Shown in pieces: positions 60,889-64,000 of a stretch of 64,000 nt of DNA. The notes below the pieces were generated by a model that was not told the DNA's origin, did not search any database, and saw only the letters and a list, made by a program, of their open reading frames with translations. The stretch comes from Cellulophaga baltica (GTDB lineage: Bacteria > Bacteroidota > Bacteroidia > Flavobacteriales > Flavobacteriaceae). The stretch lies in assembly GCF_900102165.1 (NCBI RefSeq), contig NZ_FNBD01000003.1, positions 124,001-188,000 of the forward strand, in the 5' to 3' direction. Within the stretch, counting starts at the first letter, position 1. Each line of letters starts with the position of its first letter. A program made the translations under genes and the position numbers.

Positions 60889-60920
60889 TTTGTCCGATAC
60901 ATTGTATTGAATTACATTTG
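60889..60920 (+). promoter_or_regulatory. Promoter of asd
   Basis: TTTG 60889-60892, 20-bp spacer, TACATTTG 60913-60920. The ATG is 18 nt after the box, so the leader is short. Confidence 0.75.
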
Positions 60921-60938
60921 CCATCTAAATTTATAACA

Positions 60939-61928
60939 ATGAAAGTAGCAGTTGTAGGTGCAACAGGCATGGTAGGGGAAGTAATGCTAAAAGTATTAGC
61001 AGAACGTAATTTTCCTATTACAGAATTATTATTAGTAGCTTCTGAACGTTCCGTAGGGAAGAAAATGACCTATAAAAATAAAGAATATACCGTTATAGGT
61101 TTAGCAGATGCTGTAGCAGCAAAGCCAGAGATTGCAATATTTTCTGCTGGTGGAGATACCTCAACAGAATGGGCTCCTAAATTTGCAGAAGTAGGAACTA
61201 CCGTTATTGATAACTCATCTGCATGGAGAATGGATCCTACTAAAAAATTAGTAGTACCAGAAATTAACGCAGACCAATTAACTAAGGAAGATAAAATCAT
61301 AGCAAATCCAAATTGCTCTACCATACAATTGGTAATGGTTTTAGCTCCGCTACATAAAAAATATAAAATGAAACGTGTGGTAATTTCAACCTACCAATCT
61401 GTTTCTGGAACGGGCGTAAAAGCGGTTCAACAATTAGAAAATGAAATAGCTGGTATTCAGGGAGAAATGGCTTACCCTTATCCTATTGGAAGAAATGCGT
61501 TACCCCATTGTGATGTTTTCTTAGAAAATGGATATACTAAGGAAGAAATGAAGTTAGCACGTGAACCTCAAAAAATATTTGATGACCGTACTTTTTCAAT
61601 TACCGCTACTGCGGTACGTATCCCAACAGCTGGTGGTCATTCAGAATCGGTAAACGTTCAATTTGAAAACGATTTTGATTTAACAGAAGTACGTAAATTA
61701 TTAAGTGAAACCGCTGGTGTTATCGTACAAGATAATCCAGACACCAACACCTACCCAATGCCTATCTATGCACATGATAAAGATGATGTGTTTGTAGGAC
61801 GTATTCGTAGAGATGAAACCCAACGAAATACATTAAACATGTGGATTGTTGCTGATAACCTTAGAAAAGGTGCTGCGACAAATGCCGTACAAATTGGAGA
61901 ATACTTAGTTGCGCACAATTTAGTGTAA
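60939..61928 (+). CDS. asd: Aspartate-semialdehyde dehydrogenase
   Basis: 329 residues from ATG 60939 (MKVAVVGATGMVGEVML). A start at a TTG 21 nt upstream would overlap the promoter, so it is rejected. NADP loop at residues 5-14; catalytic Cys about 126 in IANPNCSTIQLV; His in RIPTAGGHSESVNVQF. Reduces aspartyl phosphate in lysine, threonine and methionine synthesis. Followed by a strong terminator. Confidence 0.96.
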   Translation: MKVAVVGATGMVGEVMLKVLAERNFPITELLLVASERSVGKKMTYKNKEYTVIGLADAVAAKPEIAIFSAGGDTSTEWAPKFAEVGTTVIDNSSAWRMDPTKKLVVPEINADQLTKEDKIIANPNCSTIQLVMVLAPLHKKYKMKRVVISTYQSVSGTGVKAVQQLENEIAGIQGEMAYPYPIGRNALPHCDVFLENGYTKEEMKLAREPQKIFDDRTFSITATAVRIPTAGGHSESVNVQFENDFDLTEVRKLLSETAGVIVQDNPDTNTYPMPIYAHDKDDVFVGRIRRDETQRNTLNMWIVADNLRKGAATNAVQIGEYLVAHNLV

Positions 61929-61952
61929 GCGCATAACTTTAAAGAATGTTAA

Positions 61953-61987
61953 AACCTTTGTAACAAGCTCGTTACAAAGGTTTTTTT
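61953..61987 (+). terminator. Terminator after asd
   Basis: AACCTTTGTAAC (61953-61964) and GTTACAAAGGTT (61971-61982), 6-nt loop, seven T. Confidence 0.96.
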
Positions 61988-62020
61988 ATGCTATTTTTAG
62001 AGTGACTAATTAAACAATCT

Positions 62021-64000
62021 ATGAAAAAACTAGCAAGCTTAGCAGCGACTACCTTACTACTAGTCAGTTGCGAAACAACACCTAAAAAAGAAAAAATTAC
62101 TGTGAAATACCCAACAACAGCTAAAGTAGATAGCGTAGACACCTATTTTGGTGTAGCAATAAAAGATCCATACCGATGGTTGGAAGATGATAAAAGTTCT
62201 GAAACAGAAAACTGGGTAAAAGCTCAGAACAAGGTTACGTACGGCTATTTAGAGCACATTCCTTTTCGTTCAGATTTAAAGAAGCGCTTAGAAAAGCTTT
62301 GGAATTATGAGAAATTAGGATCCCCATTCAAAGAAGGAGAATATACATATTTCTATAAAAATGACGGACTACAAAACCAATATGTCGTCTATAGAAAAAA
62401 AGGAGAAGATACAGACGCTGAAGTATTTTTAGACCCAAATACTTTTTCTAAGGATGGCACAACTTCTCTAGCAGGTCTAGACTTTTCTAAAGATGGCAGC
62501 AAGGCTGCTTACTCTATTTCAGAAGGCGGTAGTGATTGGCGCAAAGTAATTATCTTAGACGCTGCCAAAAATGAAGTTATTGAAGATACCTTAGTCGATA
62601 TTAAATTTAGTGGCATTTCCTGGAAAGAAAATGACGGGTTCTACTACTCTAGCTATGATAAGCCAAAAGGAAGTGAATTATCTGCCAAAACAGATCAGCA
62701 CAAATTATACTATCATAAATTAGGAACCCCTCAAAAAGAAGATATTTTAATTTACGGTGGTACTCCTGATCAAAAACACCGTTACATAAGTGGTAGCGTT
62801 ACTGAAGATGGCCAATACCTATTTGTATACCCTAGAACATCTACTTCAGGAAATAAGCTCTTAATGAAAGACTTAAGCAAGGTAGATGCTGAATTTGTGA
62901 CTATTTTAGATCATACTGACACCGATAGTTATATCATAGAAAACAAGGGTTCCAAATTGTATATTATGACAAATATGGACGCCCCTAATCAAAAAATAGT
63001 TACTGTAGACGCCACAAATCCTGCTGCAGAAAATTGGGTAGATTTTATCTCAGAAACAGAAAACGTATTATCTCCTAATACCGGCGGTGGATACTTTTTT
63101 GCGGAATATATGGTGGATGCGATCTCTAAAGTGTTTCAGTATGATTATGATGGCAAACTAATTAGAGAAGTTAAACTCCCTGGTGTTGGTTCTGCCGGAG
63201 GATTTGGCGGAAAAAAAGAAGACAAAGAGTTCTATTTTTCTTTCACCAATTATAATACACCTGGTTCTTTATACAAATACAATGTAGAAACAGGAGACTA
63301 TACGCAATACTGGAAACCTAATATTGACTTTAATCCGTCAGATTACGAATCAAAACAAGTATTTTATACGTCTAAAGATGGTACTAAAATTCCTATGATC
63401 ATCACCCATAAGAAAGGTTTAGAACTTAATGGCAAAAATCCAACCATACTATACGGATATGGAGGATTCAATGTGAGCCTAACCCCATCCTTTAGTATTT
63501 CTAATGCGGTTTGGATGGAGCAAGGCGGTGTATATGCAGTTCCTAACCTAAGAGGTGGTGGAGAATATGGTAAGAAATGGCATGATGCCGGCACAAAATT
63601 ACAGAAGCAAAATGTGTTTGATGATTTTATTGCTGCCGCAGAATACTTAACAAAGAAAAAATATACGTCTAAAGAATATTTAGCTATTAAAGGTGGCTCT
63701 AATGGAGGTTTATTAGTTGGAGCTGTAATGACCCAAAGACCAGATTTAATGAAAGTAGCAATGCCTGCTGTTGGTGTTTTAGATATGCTACGTTACCATA
63801 CATTTACTTCTGGCGCTGGCTGGGCATATGATTATGGAACTTCTGAAGATTCTAAAGAAATGTTTGAATACATAAAAGGATATTCTCCAGTACACAATGT
63901 AAAAGCTGGAACAGCATACCCAGCAACCATAGTTACTACTGGTGATCATGATGACCGTGTGGTACCTGCGCATAGTTTTAAATTTGCCGCAGCTTTACAA
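62021..64000 (+). CDS. Prolyl oligopeptidase (S9A) lipoprotein, 3' end outside window
   Basis: 660 residues visible, frame open at the right edge. Lipoprotein signal ([17 protein letters not shown]). N-terminal beta-propeller begins with [23 protein letters not shown], a family mark. Catalytic Ser near residue 560 ([14 protein letters not shown]) and Asp near 644 ([14 protein letters not shown]). The His triad member lies beyond the window. Cleaves after proline in peptides, in the periplasm or on the cell surface. Confidence 0.95.
   Translation, partial: MKKLASLAATTLLLVSCETTPKKEKITVKYPTTAKVDSVDTYFGVAIKDPYRWLEDDKSSETENWVKAQNKVTYGYLEHIPFRSDLKKRLEKLWNYEKLGSPFKEGEYTYFYKNDGLQNQYVVYRKKGEDTDAEVFLDPNTFSKDGTTSLAGLDFSKDGSKAAYSISEGGSDWRKVIILDAAKNEVIEDTLVDIKFSGISWKENDGFYYSSYDKPKGSELSAKTDQHKLYYHKLGTPQKEDILIYGGTPDQKHRYISGSVTEDGQYLFVYPRTSTSGNKLLMKDLSKVDAEFVTILDHTDTDSYIIENKGSKLYIMTNMDAPNQKIVTVDATNPAAENWVDFISETENVLSPNTGGGYFFAEYMVDAISKVFQYDYDGKLIREVKLPGVGSAGGFGGKKEDKEFYFSFTNYNTPGSLYKYNVETGDYTQYWKPNIDFNPSDYESKQVFYTSKDGTKIPMIITHKKGLELNGKNPTILYGYGGFNVSLTPSFSISNAVWMEQGGVYAVPNLRGGGEYGKKWHDAGTKLQKQNVFDDFIAAAEYLTKKKYTSKEYLAIKGGSNGGLLVGAVMTQRPDLMKVAMPAVGVLDMLRYHTFTSGAGWAYDYGTSEDSKEMFEYIKGYSPVHNVKAGTAYPATIVTTGDHDDRVVPAHSFKFAAALQ

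Noticed and set aside
63364-63594. Minus-strand ORFs inside the prolyl oligopeptidase gene
   Set aside because: The plus frame runs open from 62021 to the window edge with clear S9A motifs; the minus ones are shadows.

Overview
The window is a contiguous chromosomal stretch of a low-GC Flavobacteriaceae bacterium (Bacteroidota), most likely a marine one. This rests on SusC/SusD, FecR/ECF-sigma and STN-type TonB receptor genes, the IPExxxVDY and four-helix-bundle families, an OmpA protein with thrombospondin type-3 repeats, and promoters of the Bacteroidota type (TTTG, about 19-22 bp, TAnnTTTG) in place of -35/-10 boxes. The genus cannot be fixed from the sequence alone. Both edges cut genes: a TolC-type efflux protein on the left and a prolyl oligopeptidase on the right.

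Layout. 1-5.7 kb: end of an RND-type efflux operon with its TetR regulator, CYTH protein, NAD(P)-binding protein, dinB, then an AraC regulator with an AhpD-like and a cupredoxin-like gene. 5.8-13 kb: housekeeping block (pyk, IPExxxVDY protein, rnc, fabF, acpP, purN, rnhA, S10 peptidase). 13-16 kb: PfkB kinase and a long PurF-like enzyme. 16.0-16.9 kb: no protein genes, but four regularly spaced copies of a ~70-nt RNA unit, each with its own promoter and terminator. 16.9-26.9 kb: sod, AddA-like helicase/nuclease, kbl, ompA, AddB-like nuclease, SDR. 27-40.3 kb: PI-PLC-like protein and two back-to-back cell-surface signalling systems (ECF sigma, FecR, SusC/SusD; and ECF sigma, FecR, TonB receptor) separated by an acidic lipoprotein. 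40.3-41.8 kb: accessory island with two paralogous ~48-aa membrane proteins and a truncated Pycsar-effector-like gene. 41.8-48 kb: sialidase-fold lipoprotein with TlpA partner, tRNA-Ala, USP, GNAT, MATE, enoyl-CoA hydratase, QueD, LpxH. 49.0-49.5 kb: a second small-RNA family in two copies. 49.5-64 kb: MFS, membrane protein, recJ, a four-helix-bundle pseudogene between inverted repeats, OsmC, CMD, HopJ-like, rsmI, DoxX, tdk, alr, mscL, response regulator, asd and a prolyl oligopeptidase.

The most interesting content is non-coding. The four-copy RNA family near 16.1-16.8 kb and the two-copy family near 49.1-49.5 kb are each highly conserved just upstream of their terminators. The conserved block of one is complementary to that of the other: 12 contiguous pairs with one U-G, plus a second 6-bp block in the correct antiparallel order. 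This suggests an sRNA-sRNA interaction, or a shared target site, not known to me. Homologue searches, RNA-seq and target tests would be needed to confirm it.
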